Below are positions 50,633 through 59,748 of a stretch of DNA of 64,000 nt, piece after piece; position 1 is the first letter of the stretch, and every line of letters begins with the position of its first letter. Origin of the DNA: JAGQSZ01 sp049647585 (lineage in GTDB: Bacteria; Actinomycetota; Acidimicrobiia; Acidimicrobiales; Microtrichaceae); NCBI GenBank assembly GCA_049647585.1, contig JBARXY010000028.1, positions 124,001 through 188,000 of the forward strand. The letters are read 5' to 3'. Under the pieces are notes generated by a model. It had not been told where the DNA came from, searched no databases, and saw nothing but the letters and a program-made list of their open reading frames with translations. The position numbers and the translations under genes are program-made.

Positions 50633-51301
50633 TTAGCCCTCGGGGACTTGGTAGCCGCAGGCCAGAAGTGAGACGGTGCTCGTGACCACCTGTGCGATGT
50701 CGGTCGAGCCGTTAGGGTTGAACCAGCGGTGGATGGAGTTGCACATACCCAGGATGGAATTGACCACCACGCTGGGCGGCAGATCACGCAACGTGCCGTC
50801 CTCGACTCCGTCGACGTACACCCCACGGAGGATGGTGGCGTAGTTCCGGCCCCAGGCCTGAACGGTGTGCTTGGCCTCGGGCGACAGGCTGCCGCTCTGG
50901 ACATCGAAGACGGCGTTCACCTCGAGGTTGGCGAGGAACGTGCGGAGGTGCTCCGTGACGAGCTGCTCGAAGCGCTGCCCCCCGCTGCCCGGGCCTGCCG
51001 CCAGCTCCTGTGCACGCGCAGTTGCAGGCACGACGATCTCCTCGTAGATCTCGAGAAGCAGTTGTTCCTTGTTCTTCGCGTAGTAGTAGATGGCCGCCTT
51101 CGTGAACCCCATCTCGTCAGCGAGGTCCTGCAGCGTTGTGGATGCGTATCCACGCTCATAGAAGAGTCGCGTTGCAACTTCAAGCAATTCTCGGCGACGC
51201 TCCGACCCCCGTCCCCGGCCGTTCGCGGCCCGCTTCGCTCGGCGCAGCGCCGGGTTGCTCGGATCGCCATCGTCGTGCACAGCCATCTGGATGTGAGGCA
51301 T
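50633..51301 (-). CDS. TetR-family regulator, paralogue of the one at 59 kb
   Basis: A 222-residue regulator. The N-terminal helix-turn-helix is RRRELLEVATRLFYERGYASTTLQDLADEMGFTKAAIYYYAKNKEQLLLEIYEEIV. The C-terminal half (VFDVQSGSLSPEAKHTVQAWGRNYATILRGVY...VVNSILGMCNSIHRWFNPNG) is nearly colinear with that of the TetR protein at 59077-59748, so the two arose by duplication. The type resembles KstR2-like regulators that bind acyl-CoA. It is divergent from the CrtI-like flavoenzyme gene, the arrangement of a local repressor. An in-frame ATG at 51286 is also possible. Confidence 0.9.
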   Translation of the reverse strand: MPHIQMAVHDDGDPSNPALRRAKRAANGRGRGSERRRELLEVATRLFYERGYASTTLQDLADEMGFTKAAIYYYAKNKEQLLLEIYEEIVVPATARAQELAAGPGSGGQRFEQLVTEHLRTFLANLEVNAVFDVQSGSLSPEAKHTVQAWGRNYATILRGVYVDGVEDGTLRDLPPSVVVNSILGMCNSIHRWFNPNGSTDIAQVVTSTVSLLACGYQVPEG

Positions 51302-51481
51302 CAGCCGCTGCTCTCTCCCGCTTAGCGTCGCCGAACTGCGACAGGGACACGGTCTTACTGTCCAGGCTCATGTGACCACAACCATTCCCCTTTACTCCAG
51401 TCCGGGGTGTGTGCCCACCTTGGCTTGGTCCGCGTGTACAGTCTCGCTACCAACCAACCGTTTGATCGAAAGGCGAATCTC

Positions 51482-52855
51482 GTGAGCTATGACGTGATCG
51501 TGGTAGGGGCAGGGACTGCTGGGCTGGTGACGGCCTCGCTACTGGCCCATCAGGGCAAGAAGGTCGCAGTGCTCGAGCGCCAGAAGTACCTCGGAGGCCG
51601 GGCTATGGAGCATCGATACCGCGGTCACCAGATCGGCATGGGCTCACACCTCGTCGAAGACCCGGGCGACAGTCTCACCAGAGTGTGTGACCTCATCGGC
51701 GTTCCACTCCAGCACAGCGAGCGAAGCGACTCGATGCCGTTCTGGGACGGCGATCGGTGGATACCGATCCAAGAGAAGTACACCGGTGAGGCCAAGCTCG
51801 GGCTTAAGCGATGCATTGAAGCATTGACGTCGATGTCCTACGAGGAGATCGACCTGCTCGACCACATGCCCATGCGGGAATGGATGGCCAAGTACACCGA
51901 TGAAGAGGGCGCATACCTCGTCTGGGAAGCCATCTCGATTCTCGAACAAATCACCGACAAGTGGTACGACCATTCGGCATCCGAGAACCTCTACGTGCGC
52001 AAGATGCACTACGAGATGCGCCGGACGGCCGGATATTCGTTCTGGCCGATGGGTGGCTGGGAGCGGCTCTGGAAGGACATGGCCGCCAAGATCGAAGAGA
52101 TGGGCGGCGAGATCCACACCTCCACCACGGTCGACAAGGTGCTGGTCGAGGACGGGTGCATCAAGGGCGTGCGCCTACGCGGTCCCCGTGGCAGCGGACA
52201 GTCCGGCGGCGAGGTGATCGAGGCCGACCAAGTCGTGATCAACGCTCCAGTCTGGAACATCCCGGCGCTGTTTGATGAGGGAGTTCTGCCCTTCAACCTC
52301 CTCCAGCGCATCAAGCTGCTCGCCGACAACCGCAACAAGGCCTGTTGGATCGGATACTGGATCGCCGCAAAGGAGCCGGTCATCGCCATGTCCGAGCGGG
52401 AGATGGCCTCGTTCCAGTCGACGCCCCGGACGGGTCTCGGCGGCTTCACGCTGAACTTCACCGGCTACGACCCCGACGTGTCGCCCTCCGGGGAGTACCT
52501 GACCTGCGTCGGGGCAGCATTCGACGCTACGCAGCATTACGGCGACAAGGACTGGATCGACCGGAAGTTCGAGGAGTTCTGGCTTGACATCGAGGACATG
52601 ATGCCAGCGGCGAAGGGTGCGATCTGGACGAAGAAGCATCTCGTCACCACCTACGGAGTGGTGAACAAGCCGGGTCTGGTAGGGGCGGTTCGACCGGATG
52701 CCGAGGTTCGCGAGATTGACGGTCTCTACCTCACCGGGGACACCACTCGCAGCCGTGGCATAGGCATTGACAAAGCGGCGCGTTCCGCCATCACGACCAC
52801 CGAGGCCGTTCTCGGGGAGCGCCTGCCAGCGTTCGCCACGACCATTCACTACTGA
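51482..52855 (+). CDS. CrtI-like FAD-dependent oxidoreductase
   Basis: A 457-residue flavoprotein. The N-terminal FAD motif is YDVIVVGAGTAGLVTASLLAHQGKKVAVLERQKYLGGRAM, and the C-terminal motif is IDGLYLTGDTTRSRGIGIDKAARSAI. It belongs with the NAD(P)/FAD-dependent amine-oxidase/phytoene-desaturase fold and would oxidise a lipophilic substrate. It is the first gene of the catabolic island after the divergent TetR gene. GTG 51482 is preceded by AAAGGCG. The Asn-rich middle (SASENLYVRKMHYEMRRTAGY) is variable. The substrate is unknown. Confidence 0.88.
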   Translation: MSYDVIVVGAGTAGLVTASLLAHQGKKVAVLERQKYLGGRAMEHRYRGHQIGMGSHLVEDPGDSLTRVCDLIGVPLQHSERSDSMPFWDGDRWIPIQEKYTGEAKLGLKRCIEALTSMSYEEIDLLDHMPMREWMAKYTDEEGAYLVWEAISILEQITDKWYDHSASENLYVRKMHYEMRRTAGYSFWPMGGWERLWKDMAAKIEEMGGEIHTSTTVDKVLVEDGCIKGVRLRGPRGSGQSGGEVIEADQVVINAPVWNIPALFDEGVLPFNLLQRIKLLADNRNKACWIGYWIAAKEPVIAMSEREMASFQSTPRTGLGGFTLNFTGYDPDVSPSGEYLTCVGAAFDATQHYGDKDWIDRKFEEFWLDIEDMMPAAKGAIWTKKHLVTTYGVVNKPGLVGAVRPDAEVREIDGLYLTGDTTRSRGIGIDKAARSAITTTEAVLGERLPAFATTIHY

Positions 52856-52864
52856 AAGCGAACT

Positions 52865-53278
52865 ATGACGATCCAACCGGAGCAAGTCCTCTCCTTCATA
52901 GAACTCGACCAGATCGCGTCGCTTTATGGGACGCTCATCGATCACCAGGACTGGGGTCGGTTGGGCGAGGTCCTTTCAGATGACATCGTTTTCGATTTAA
53001 CCGGCATCGGCAGGGGAGTCCTCGAGGGGCTACCCGAGGTCCAGCGCTATATGGAGCAGGATGCCATCCATCCGGCAGCACACCTCGTGGCCAACGTTGT
53101 TGTCCAGGAACTCGATGACAACAGCGGCAGGATGTCCTGCCGGTTGCTTGCCGTACAGGGCGACGGCTCGGTGGTGGCCGGCGAGTATCAGGATGAGGTT
53201 CGCCGCACCGCTGCTGGATGGCGGTTCTCGCGGCGCGCCTTCACCTACACCCGCCGATCCCGCACCGGGGCAAACTGA
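52865..53278 (+). CDS. SnoaL/NTF2-like protein
   Basis: A 137-residue alpha+beta barrel protein of the SnoaL-like superfamily. FIELDQIASLYGTLIDHQDWGRLGEVLSDDIVFDLTGIGRGVLEG is the typical helix-loop opening and HLVANVVVQEL...CRLLAVQGDGSVVAGEYQDEVRRTAAGWRFSRRAF the strand region. Members act as isomerases, hydratases or cyclases on steroids and polyketides; no residue assignment is attempted. It follows the flavoenzyme by 9 bases and overlaps the SDR start by one base (TGATG), so it is part of the same operon. Confidence 0.8.
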   Translation: MTIQPEQVLSFIELDQIASLYGTLIDHQDWGRLGEVLSDDIVFDLTGIGRGVLEGLPEVQRYMEQDAIHPAAHLVANVVVQELDDNSGRMSCRLLAVQGDGSVVAGEYQDEVRRTAAGWRFSRRAFTYTRRSRTGAN

Positions 53279-54060
53279 TGTCAGCGCTCGAAGGCCGCGT
53301 TGCGCTCGTCACCGGTGCAGGCCGCGGGGTGGGACGCGGTATCGCCCGAAAGCTCGCCCTGGAGGGGGCTGTGGTCGCGGTCAACTACCGCCGCGATGAA
53401 GAGTCTGCCCAGGCGACAGTCAGTGAGATCCGCTCCGCGGGCGGAACTGCGGCGGCATATCAGGCGTCCATAGATCGTTGGGACGACTGCGAACGGATGG
53501 TCCGTCAGGTCCTTGATGAACACGGCAAAGTCGACATCCTCGTCAACAACGGGGGCATCGCCTCAAGTGGGGCCACAGTCGTCGACACTGATCCGGAAGA
53601 GGTCAGCCGGCTGTTCAATACTCACGCGCTGGGGCCGTTCATGTTGAGCAAGCTGCTCATGCCGCAGATGCGCTTGCTGGAGCGCAGCGACATCATCATG
53701 ATTTCGAGTTCGACAACCGCCACCGCCCCGCCGATGAGTGCGCCATACACGATGGCGAAGTCGGCGATGGAGACACTGGCGCGAACACTGACGATCGAAG
53801 AGCGCGAGCACGGCATCCGTGTCAACACCATCGCTCCTGGACTGGTGGCTACAGACATGGGCGATCGGCTCGCGAAGGCGATTACCGGTGGTGAGGCGGA
53901 TGGGGCGGACGCCTTCGGCGCGGGGTCACCGTTCGGTCGGGTGTGTAGGCCCGAGGACGTGGCAGCCGTGGTCGCCTTCCTCGTCTCTGAGGGGGGATTT
54001 TACATAACCGGAGCCCGTGTCGTTGTGGACGGTGGCTCCGACCCAATTTTCGGTCGCTAG
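53278..54060 (+). CDS. short-chain dehydrogenase/reductase
   Basis: A 260-residue NAD(P)-dependent SDR. The cofactor motif is VTGAGRGVGRG, the NNGG motif is present, the catalytic Ser lies in MISSSTTATAPP, and the Tyr-Lys pair is YTMAK. The C-terminal VNTIAPGLVATDMG and DGGSDPIFG are typical. It oxidises or reduces a 3-oxoacyl or secondary alcohol substrate. It overlaps the SnoaL-like gene by one base, and a regulated promoter for the importer begins just after it. Confidence 0.92.
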   Translation: MSALEGRVALVTGAGRGVGRGIARKLALEGAVVAVNYRRDEESAQATVSEIRSAGGTAAAYQASIDRWDDCERMVRQVLDEHGKVDILVNNGGIASSGATVVDTDPEEVSRLFNTHALGPFMLSKLLMPQMRLLERSDIIMISSSTTATAPPMSAPYTMAKSAMETLARTLTIEEREHGIRVNTIAPGLVATDMGDRLAKAITGGEADGADAFGAGSPFGRVCRPEDVAAVVAFLVSEGGFYITGARVVVDGGSDPIFGR

Positions 54061-54063
54061 CCC

Positions 54064-54092
54064 TTGACACCGCGTAGGTTGACCTGTTTACT
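54064..54092 (+). promoter_or_regulatory. sigma-70-type promoter of the importer operon
   Basis: TTGACA (54064-54069), N17, TTTACT (54087-54092). The -35 hexamer is perfect. The -10 and start region are overlapped by a TetR-type operator at 54090-54107. The leader to the ATG at 54128 is about 28 bases. Confidence 0.7.
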
Positions 54093-54107
54093 TTACGATT
54101 AGTAAGT
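54090..54107. promoter_or_regulatory. TetR-type operator on the importer promoter
   Basis: ACTTTACGATTAGTAAGT matches 12 of 18 positions of the perfect palindrome at 61546-61563, including the whole right half-site TAGTAAGT. It covers the -10 end and transcription start of the importer promoter, so binding would repress. Confidence 0.6.
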
Positions 54108-54127
54108 GACGACTTAGGGGGATAAAT

Positions 54128-55369
54128 ATGCAAAATCGACACCGCAAAATCGCAGCTCTCGGAATGTTTGTCGTGGTGGCGCTACTCAGCGCCTGCGGCA
54201 GCAGCGGGAGTGATTCGTCCGATCCGCTCGGGGGAAGTGGTGACGGTTCAGCGGGTACTGGCGGTAGCTCCGCGAGTGGTCCGATTCAGGTCGGCTACAT
54301 CGGCGACTTCACCGGTCCGAACACCGGCTCCGAGGTGCCATACGTCAATGGCATCCGCGCCGGTATCGAGTGGGTGAATAACAACGGTGGTGTGAACGAC
54401 CGCAAGATCGAACTGAAGGTCGAGGACTCGAAGTTCGATGTCGCCACCGGCACCGCTGCGTTCCAGCGCCTCGCGCCGAATGACGACATGGTCGCAATGA
54501 TGGGTCTGAACGGCTCTTCGGTCATCGCCGCGCTGGCGCCCGAGGTCGACAAGCTCGGAATACCCGTCGTGGGGCCTGCGGCAACGACCGAGGAAGGCCT
54601 GGCTTCGGAGAACTTCTACAACCTACAAGCTTCGCTCGAGGACCAAGGCACAGCGTTGGTCAAGTACCTGATGGAGCAGCAGCCGGGTGCGAAGGTCGGC
54701 ACGGCTGTGATCAACGTGGCCTCCGGAACCGAGTGGGAGTCAGTCATCAAGGCTGCCGTCCCCGCGAACGGTGGAACCACCGTCGGCTTCGAGAAGCTCG
54801 AACCGGGTGCGGTCGAGGCCAGTTCACAGGCAAGCGCGCTGAAGAACTCCGACGTGGTCACCGTGCACAGCAATGTGCCCCTCGCCGTCGTGCTCGTGAA
54901 GGCGCTGCACGCCCAGGGCACTGATGTGCCTGTGTATGCCAGCTACGGATCAATGGGCGAGACGCTCTGGCAGGGCGTCGGCGACGTCGATACCAACAAG
55001 ATCTTCGGCGTCAACGGCTGGGCGATGTACTACGCCGACGTCGAAGGCGCCGATGATCTGAGCGACGCGATCGAACTGGCCGGCCTGAGCAAAGAGGACC
55101 TCGGATCGACTGCTGGCTTCACGCAGGGCTACGTCGCAGCCAGGATCCTCGCTGAAGCGATGACCGACGCTGGAGACGACCTCACTCGTGAGTCCCTGCA
55201 CAAGGCCCTCCGTCGGACGGAAGGCTTCGACACCTATGGGTTCGCCGGCCCGGTCAACTGGTCCGGAGGCGCCCCGCACAAGGGCGTAGAGCAGGTCCGC
55301 ATCTTTGGCTGGGACGAGGCAAAGGGCCAGATCGTTCCCGAGACGGACTTCATCAGTGCCGAGGACTGA
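54128..55369 (+). CDS. branched-chain amino acid-type ABC substrate-binding lipoprotein
   Basis: A 413-residue binding protein with lipobox LLSAC (Cys23) and a Gly/Ser linker, then a LivJ-type fold: VGYIGDFTGPNTGSEVPYVNGIRAGIEWVNNNGGVNDRKIELKVEDSKFD and IPVVGPAATTEEGLASENFYNLQAS. It delivers a ligand to the LivHMFG-type transporter encoded next. The preceding catabolic genes and later acyl-CoA carboxylase suggest an organic acid or aromatic or isoprenoid ligand rather than an amino acid; this is inference. It is followed by a structured 238-base gap. Confidence 0.92.
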   Translation: MQNRHRKIAALGMFVVVALLSACGSSGSDSSDPLGGSGDGSAGTGGSSASGPIQVGYIGDFTGPNTGSEVPYVNGIRAGIEWVNNNGGVNDRKIELKVEDSKFDVATGTAAFQRLAPNDDMVAMMGLNGSSVIAALAPEVDKLGIPVVGPAATTEEGLASENFYNLQASLEDQGTALVKYLMEQQPGAKVGTAVINVASGTEWESVIKAAVPANGGTTVGFEKLEPGAVEASSQASALKNSDVVTVHSNVPLAVVLVKALHAQGTDVPVYASYGSMGETLWQGVGDVDTNKIFGVNGWAMYYADVEGADDLSDAIELAGLSKEDLGSTAGFTQGYVAARILAEAMTDAGDDLTRESLHKALRRTEGFDTYGFAGPVNWSGGAPHKGVEQVRIFGWDEAKGQIVPETDFISAED

Positions 55370-55387
55370 CCCCCAAGTCCTCCACCT

Positions 55388-55522
55388 CTGGAGCAGCGCT
55401 CCGGAGTAGGCGCCCCCGGTGGCGCTCCAGCGGTGACACGGTCGAGACCCACTCGAACGTCGTCCCCGATGCTGGAGCGCCACCTCCCAGGGGCTCCAAT
55501 TGTTGGAGCGCTCGAAGCGCTC
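55388..55522. other. cluster of GGAGC-type hairpins between the binding-protein and permease genes
   Basis: Several inverted repeats lie in the 238-base gap: GGAGC/GCTCC at 55390-55402, a perfect 14-bp pair GGTGGCGCTCCAGC (55418-55431) and its complement (55471-55484), GCTCCAA/TTGGAGC at 55493-55509, and GAGCGCT/AGCGCTC at 55506-55522. The last two overlap and exclude each other. Such structure often sets binding protein levels above permease levels. Confidence 0.65.
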
Positions 55523-55607
55523 TGACTCAACCCTGGTGTCGGCTCTGCGAACGAGCACGACCGCTTGACGTAAGACAGCATCCACTCCCTTTGACGCTGA
55601 GGTTCCC

Positions 55608-56480
55608 TTGACCGAGTTCCTGAACGCAGTCGTGAACGGCATCGGCCTTGGCTCGGTGTACGGCCTTGTCGCCGTCGGACTCGTTCTTCTCTTCAAAAGT
55701 ACGGGCCTGCTCAACTTCGCCCACGGCATGCTCATGACCACTGGCGCCCTGATGGCGGCGGCGATGGTGAGCGGCGGCCGAAGCTTCTGGGCTGCCGCTG
55801 CCATCGCAATCGCAGTCACCGCTCTGCTCGGCGGTCTAATCCACCTGACGGTCATCCGTCCGCTCGCCACTCGCGGGCTCTTCGCCGGTGTCATGGTCAC
55901 GATCGGCCTATCTGAGGTAATGCACGGCGTCCTCAGCATTCACTACGGCCCGGGGCAACGTCTGCTCCCCCCACCTATCAAGGTCAGCCAGGTCGAGATC
56001 TTCGGCGGTGCAAGGATCTCGACGACCCTCCTGCTGTGCCTCGCTGTGGTTCTCACCGCGGTCGGTCTGCTTGGTCTGCTCTTCCGCTACACGCTGCTCG
56101 GCGTGCAACTTCGTGGAGCATCACAGAGTCCGCAGCTGGCGGCCGGGTTTGGAGCCAATCTCGCGCTGATCTTCACTATCGCATGGGTAATCTCGGCCGG
56201 TCTCGGTGCGACCGCCGGCATCCTGCTCGGCACGCTCTCAGTGATCGAGTTGACGCTCGGCGACTTCGCCCTGCGAGCGTTCACGGCCTTGATCGTTGGC
56301 GGAGCTGACAGCATTCCCGGGGCCCTGGTTGGCGGGATAGTTGTCGGGCTCGTCGAGTTGCTTTCGGGGACCTACCTCGGGAGCGAATACCGCCTGGTCG
56401 CGACGATGGGACTCTTGCTCGCCTTTCTCGTCATACGACCTACCGGGCTCTTCGGCTCTGGGAGGCTGCGCCGCGTATGA
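55608..56480 (+). CDS. livH: branched-chain amino acid-type ABC permease LivH
   Basis: A 290-residue inner-membrane permease with about eight hydrophobic segments. Family motifs are LGSVYGLVAVGLVLLFKSTGLLNFAHGMLMTTGA and GVQLRGASQSPQLAAGFGANLALIFTIAWVISAGLGATAG. The TTG start has GAGG six bases upstream. Its stop overlaps the livM ATG (56477-56480). It forms the channel with the LivM-type permease. Confidence 0.93.
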   Translation: MTEFLNAVVNGIGLGSVYGLVAVGLVLLFKSTGLLNFAHGMLMTTGALMAAAMVSGGRSFWAAAAIAIAVTALLGGLIHLTVIRPLATRGLFAGVMVTIGLSEVMHGVLSIHYGPGQRLLPPPIKVSQVEIFGGARISTTLLLCLAVVLTAVGLLGLLFRYTLLGVQLRGASQSPQLAAGFGANLALIFTIAWVISAGLGATAGILLGTLSVIELTLGDFALRAFTALIVGGADSIPGALVGGIVVGLVELLSGTYLGSEYRLVATMGLLLAFLVIRPTGLFGSGRLRRV

Positions 56481-57544
56481 GCACCACCGTGACCCCCATC
56501 GCCGTGCCTGAGGTGAGTTCGACCCGGATGCCAATCCGGCCGATTAATATCGGCCTCATCGTCGTGGGCTTGCTGCTTGCTCTCGTCCTGCCCCACGTCG
56601 TCGACACGTACTGGCTTTTCCTCGCCAGGACACTCGGGATCAACTTCATCGCGGCCGCTGCCCTCAACGTCCTTCAGGGCAACGCAGGCCAATTCTCCCT
56701 AGGGAACGCAGCATTTCTCGCGGTCGGTAGCTATTCGGGAGCCTTCTTCTGGGTCCAACTCGGCCTTCCGTTGCCGGTTGCGTTCGTCGGCGTTGCGCTG
56801 GCGGGTGCCCTCGTCGGGCTCGTCGTCGGGCTTCCCGCGCTTCGACTCCACGGGATCTACCTACTGATGTCGTCGCTAGCCGCACACTTCATCGTGGTGT
56901 TCGTCGCCAGTCGGTACCAGGTCGCCAACTTCGGCGTCGCCGGCGTACCGTACAAGACGCCCGGGCTCGGCCCCCTCAGCCAGGGTGGCTCCATCGACGT
57001 CTACTACCTGATCCTCATTGTGGCAGTGCTCGTAGCGCTGCTGTTGTGGAACCTGCTGCGCAGCGCGTATGGCCGAGCGCTGGTCGGTGTGCGCGACCGG
57101 GACGTTGCCGCGGCGGCCTGCGGCATAGCGGTCGGGCGAACCAAGCTCGTGGTCTGGTCGCTGACATCGTCCATCGTTGCGGTCGCAGGACTCTTGCAGG
57201 CGATGTCGCTGGGTACGGCCTCGATCGAGTTCTACACTCTCGGTCTGGCAATCACGTTCGTAGCCATGACGCTGATCGGCGGACACGGTTCGCTCCTCGG
57301 CTCATTCGTCGGCGCCGTCTTCGTGACTGGCATTCCGGAGGTCATAGCAACCATCGCAAAGCGTGTAGGCGCCGGTCCATTCGATGACAGCATCTGGGCA
57401 CACCCCTTCGAACTGCAGCGCATCGCGTACGGAGCGGCGATCGTACTGTTCATCCTGCTCGAGCCGGACGGCCTTGTCGGGCTCGGCAGGAGATTCGTGC
57501 GCTGGCTTTCCGGACGACGATCTTCGCCAGAGGAGACAGGATGA
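56477..57544 (+). CDS. livM: branched-chain amino acid-type ABC permease LivM
   Basis: A 355-residue permease. Motifs include NFIAAAALNVLQGNAGQFSLGNAAFLAVGSYSGAFFWV and the EAA-like loop LVGVRDRDVAAAACGIAVGRTKLVVWSLTSS. About nine membrane segments are visible. The stop overlaps the livF-type ATPase start by 4 bases. Normal length; the N-terminal ~30 residues are a divergent cytosolic extension. Confidence 0.93.
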   Translation: MSTTVTPIAVPEVSSTRMPIRPINIGLIVVGLLLALVLPHVVDTYWLFLARTLGINFIAAAALNVLQGNAGQFSLGNAAFLAVGSYSGAFFWVQLGLPLPVAFVGVALAGALVGLVVGLPALRLHGIYLLMSSLAAHFIVVFVASRYQVANFGVAGVPYKTPGLGPLSQGGSIDVYYLILIVAVLVALLLWNLLRSAYGRALVGVRDRDVAAAACGIAVGRTKLVVWSLTSSIVAVAGLLQAMSLGTASIEFYTLGLAITFVAMTLIGGHGSLLGSFVGAVFVTGIPEVIATIAKRVGAGPFDDSIWAHPFELQRIAYGAAIVLFILLEPDGLVGLGRRFVRWLSGRRSSPEETG

Positions 57545-58302
57545 GCTTGCTAGAGGTCGAAGGGGTCAGCATCTCCTACTCGTCCGGTGCCACGGCAGTT
57601 CGCGGAGTTTCACTCGAGGTGCCGGAAGGTGGACGGATCGCCGTGATCGGCCCCAACGGCGCAGGTAAGACCTCGCTGACACGCCTTCTCACCGGAGCAC
57701 TTCGCCCGTACCGTGGACGGCTGACTGGGGGCTCGGTCCGGTTCGGCGGACAGGACCTCACGAAGATGTCGTCCGGTCAGCTCATCCGGGCGGGCATCTC
57801 CCATGTGCCCGAGGGGCGTGGGGTCATCCCCACTCTCACTGTCGAGGACAACGTCAGGATGGTCCTTGCAGCAATACCGCGGAGGCGACGTCCGACCCTC
57901 GATCAGGCGCTCGGCATCTATCCGGTGCTGATCGAACGCCGAAAGACGACCGCAGGTCTCCTGTCGGGGGGCCAGCAGCAGATGCTCGCAATTGCGCGAG
58001 CGCTGGCCACGAAGCCTCGACTGTTGATCGCGGACGAGCTGTCACTCGGCCTCGCCCCGATGACGGTCCGTGACCTCGTCGACGACCTCCACCGTCGCAG
58101 CGTTGACGACGGAACCGCGGTCGTGCTGGTCGAGCAGAGCGCGTTGACCGCCCTCCGCTTCAGTCAATATACGTACCTGCTCGATATGGGGCTGATCGTC
58201 CACCAGGAGGACAGCTCTACGCTCTTGGCGTCGGGTGCTGCCCACAAGTTCTTCGTCGGCGGCGGACACGAGGTCCAAAGGGAGGACTCCCATGACTCAT
58301 AA
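57541..58302 (+). CDS. livF: ABC ATPase LivF type
   Basis: A 253-residue ATPase. Walker A is GPNGAGKTS, the signature is LSGGQQQM, and the D-loop region is LLIADELSLGLAPM followed by VVLVEQSALTALRFSQYTYLLDMGLIV. The Q-loop and HVPEGRGVIPTLTVEDNV are typical of LivF. The Walker B aspartate and glutamate read ADE (IADEL), as expected. It overlaps the livG gene by 11 bases. Confidence 0.93.
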   Translation: MSLLEVEGVSISYSSGATAVRGVSLEVPEGGRIAVIGPNGAGKTSLTRLLTGALRPYRGRLTGGSVRFGGQDLTKMSSGQLIRAGISHVPEGRGVIPTLTVEDNVRMVLAAIPRRRRPTLDQALGIYPVLIERRKTTAGLLSGGQQQMLAIARALATKPRLLIADELSLGLAPMTVRDLVDDLHRRSVDDGTAVVLVEQSALTALRFSQYTYLLDMGLIVHQEDSSTLLASGAAHKFFVGGGHEVQREDSHDS

Positions 58303-59062
58303 GGATGATTGGCTGTCGATGCGTTCCGTCGACGTCCGCTTTGGCGGGGTGCATGCTCTCAGTGGCGTGACCTTCGACCACCGCCAAGGCGAGGTGCTTG
58401 GACTCATCGGACCGAATGGTGCGGGCAAGACCACGTTGTTGAACACGATGACCGGGCTGGTCCAGCCGCACACCGGTTCGCTCAAGTTTCAGGGCGAGGA
58501 ACTGGCCGGCAAGTCACCCCAGCAGATCGTTTCCCTCGGGATCGTTCGAACTTTCCAGAACACCGAACTCTACGCCGGCATGGACGTGCGACAGAACGTG
58601 ATGCTCGGCTGTCACCCCAGGGTTGACTATGGCATTTTCGCCGCGATGGGCTACATCGGAAAGGCCCGGCGGAGGGAACGCCAATTCCGCATCGAGGTCG
58701 ACGGCATTCTCGATCAGCTTGGACTTCTGGAGTACGCAGACCTGGATATCGAGGGGCTTCCCTACGGCGTGCGCAAACGCATCGAGATCGCACGGGCGCT
58801 TGCGCTGAGGCCCAAGGTCCTGCTTCTCGACGAACCGGCGGCTGGCGCTACCGACGAGGATCGCGAAGCCCTCTTGCGGGATATCCGCCATATCGTCTCC
58901 GAGGTCGGCGCCTCGGTGATCCTCATCGAACATGACGTCAAAATGGTGATGACGGTGTGCGATCGCATCGCTGTTCTCAATTGGGGAGAGGTCCTAGCGA
59001 TCGGAACTCCCGATGAAATCCGGTCCAATCGTGAGGTCGAGGCAGCGTACCTGGGCGTCTGA
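58292..59062 (+). CDS. livG: ABC ATPase LivG type
   Basis: A 256-residue ATPase from ATG 58292, preceded by GGAGG. Walker A is GPNGAGKTT, and IVRTFQNTELYAGMDVRQNVMLG is the LivG-type Q-loop segment. The signature motif reads GLPYGVRKRIEIARALA, and Walker B is LLLDEPAAGATDEDREALL. The order LivF then LivG is reversed relative to the classical liv operon. It is the last gene of the importer operon and converges with the TetR gene. Confidence 0.93.
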   Translation: MTHKDDWLSMRSVDVRFGGVHALSGVTFDHRQGEVLGLIGPNGAGKTTLLNTMTGLVQPHTGSLKFQGEELAGKSPQQIVSLGIVRTFQNTELYAGMDVRQNVMLGCHPRVDYGIFAAMGYIGKARRRERQFRIEVDGILDQLGLLEYADLDIEGLPYGVRKRIEIARALALRPKVLLLDEPAAGATDEDREALLRDIRHIVSEVGASVILIEHDVKMVMTVCDRIAVLNWGEVLAIGTPDEIRSNREVEAAYLGV

Positions 59063-59076
59063 TTCGATGGTGCCCG

Positions 59077-59748
59077 TCAGTCCTTTGTAGTGACGAGTCC
59101 GCCCGAAATCAGCGAAATGATCGTTGCGATCAGAGCTTCAGGTGGGACGCCACCGCGCGGGTTGAACCAGCGGTGGACGGTGTTGCACATCCCGAGCACC
59201 GCGTTGATCGCGATGCGGGGCTCCATCGGCGTGAGCGATCCGTCAACTATTCCTTGTTGGTACACGCCGGCGAGGATGCCGTTGTACTCCCGAGCCAGCG
59301 CCTGCATCTTCTGCTTGGCATCGGGCGACAAGGAGGTTCGCTGCACCTCGAACACTGCGTTGGCCTCGATGTGCTCGAGAAAGGTGCTGAGGTGGTGCTG
59401 CGCGAGAGCGACGAAGCGGACAGCGCCCGATTCGTCACGCTGCGAGATCTCGAGGGCGGAGTCGATCGCAGCGGTCACGATCTGGTCGTAGAGCTCGACG
59501 AGGATCTCCTCCTTGTTCTTCGCGTAGTAGTAGACCGCCGGCTTGGTGAAGCCCATCTCGTCCGCGATGTCCTGAAGGGTCGTTTCGACATAGCCCTTCT
59601 CGTAGAACATTCGCTCCGCGACGGCGAGCAACTCGGCCCGGCGCTCCGGGGTTCCCCGACGACTCGGGGATGTGTCGGTACGACGCGTGCCCTTCCCACC
59701 ATCGCGTGACCGTGCTCGTCCGGTCGCCGGCCGTACTCGTTCAGACAT
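59077..59748 (-). CDS. TetR-family regulator of the catabolic island
   Basis: A 223-residue regulator with helix-turn-helix ERRAELLAVAERMFYEKGYVETTLQDIADEMGFTKPAVYYYAKNKEEILVELYDQIV. Its C-terminal half (VFEVQRTSLSPDAKQKMQALAREYNGILAGVYQQ...NAVLGMCNTVHRWFNPRG) matches the paralogue at 50633-51301. It lies downstream of the carboxylase alpha gene with an 8-base overlap, so it is made together with the enzyme it probably controls. The palindromic site in the carboxylase promoter and its relative on the importer promoter are the likely operators. Confidence 0.92.
   Translation of the reverse strand: MSERVRPATGRARSRDGGKGTRRTDTSPSRRGTPERRAELLAVAERMFYEKGYVETTLQDIADEMGFTKPAVYYYAKNKEEILVELYDQIVTAAIDSALEISQRDESGAVRFVALAQHHLSTFLEHIEANAVFEVQRTSLSPDAKQKMQALAREYNGILAGVYQQGIVDGSLTPMEPRIAINAVLGMCNTVHRWFNPRGGVPPEALIATIISLISGGLVTTKD

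Noticed and set aside
51302..51481. Copy of the ACTTACTA operator in the TetR/flavoenzyme divergent region
   Set aside because: Only half-sites (CTTACTG, CTTTACTCC) were found, not a convincing palindrome.
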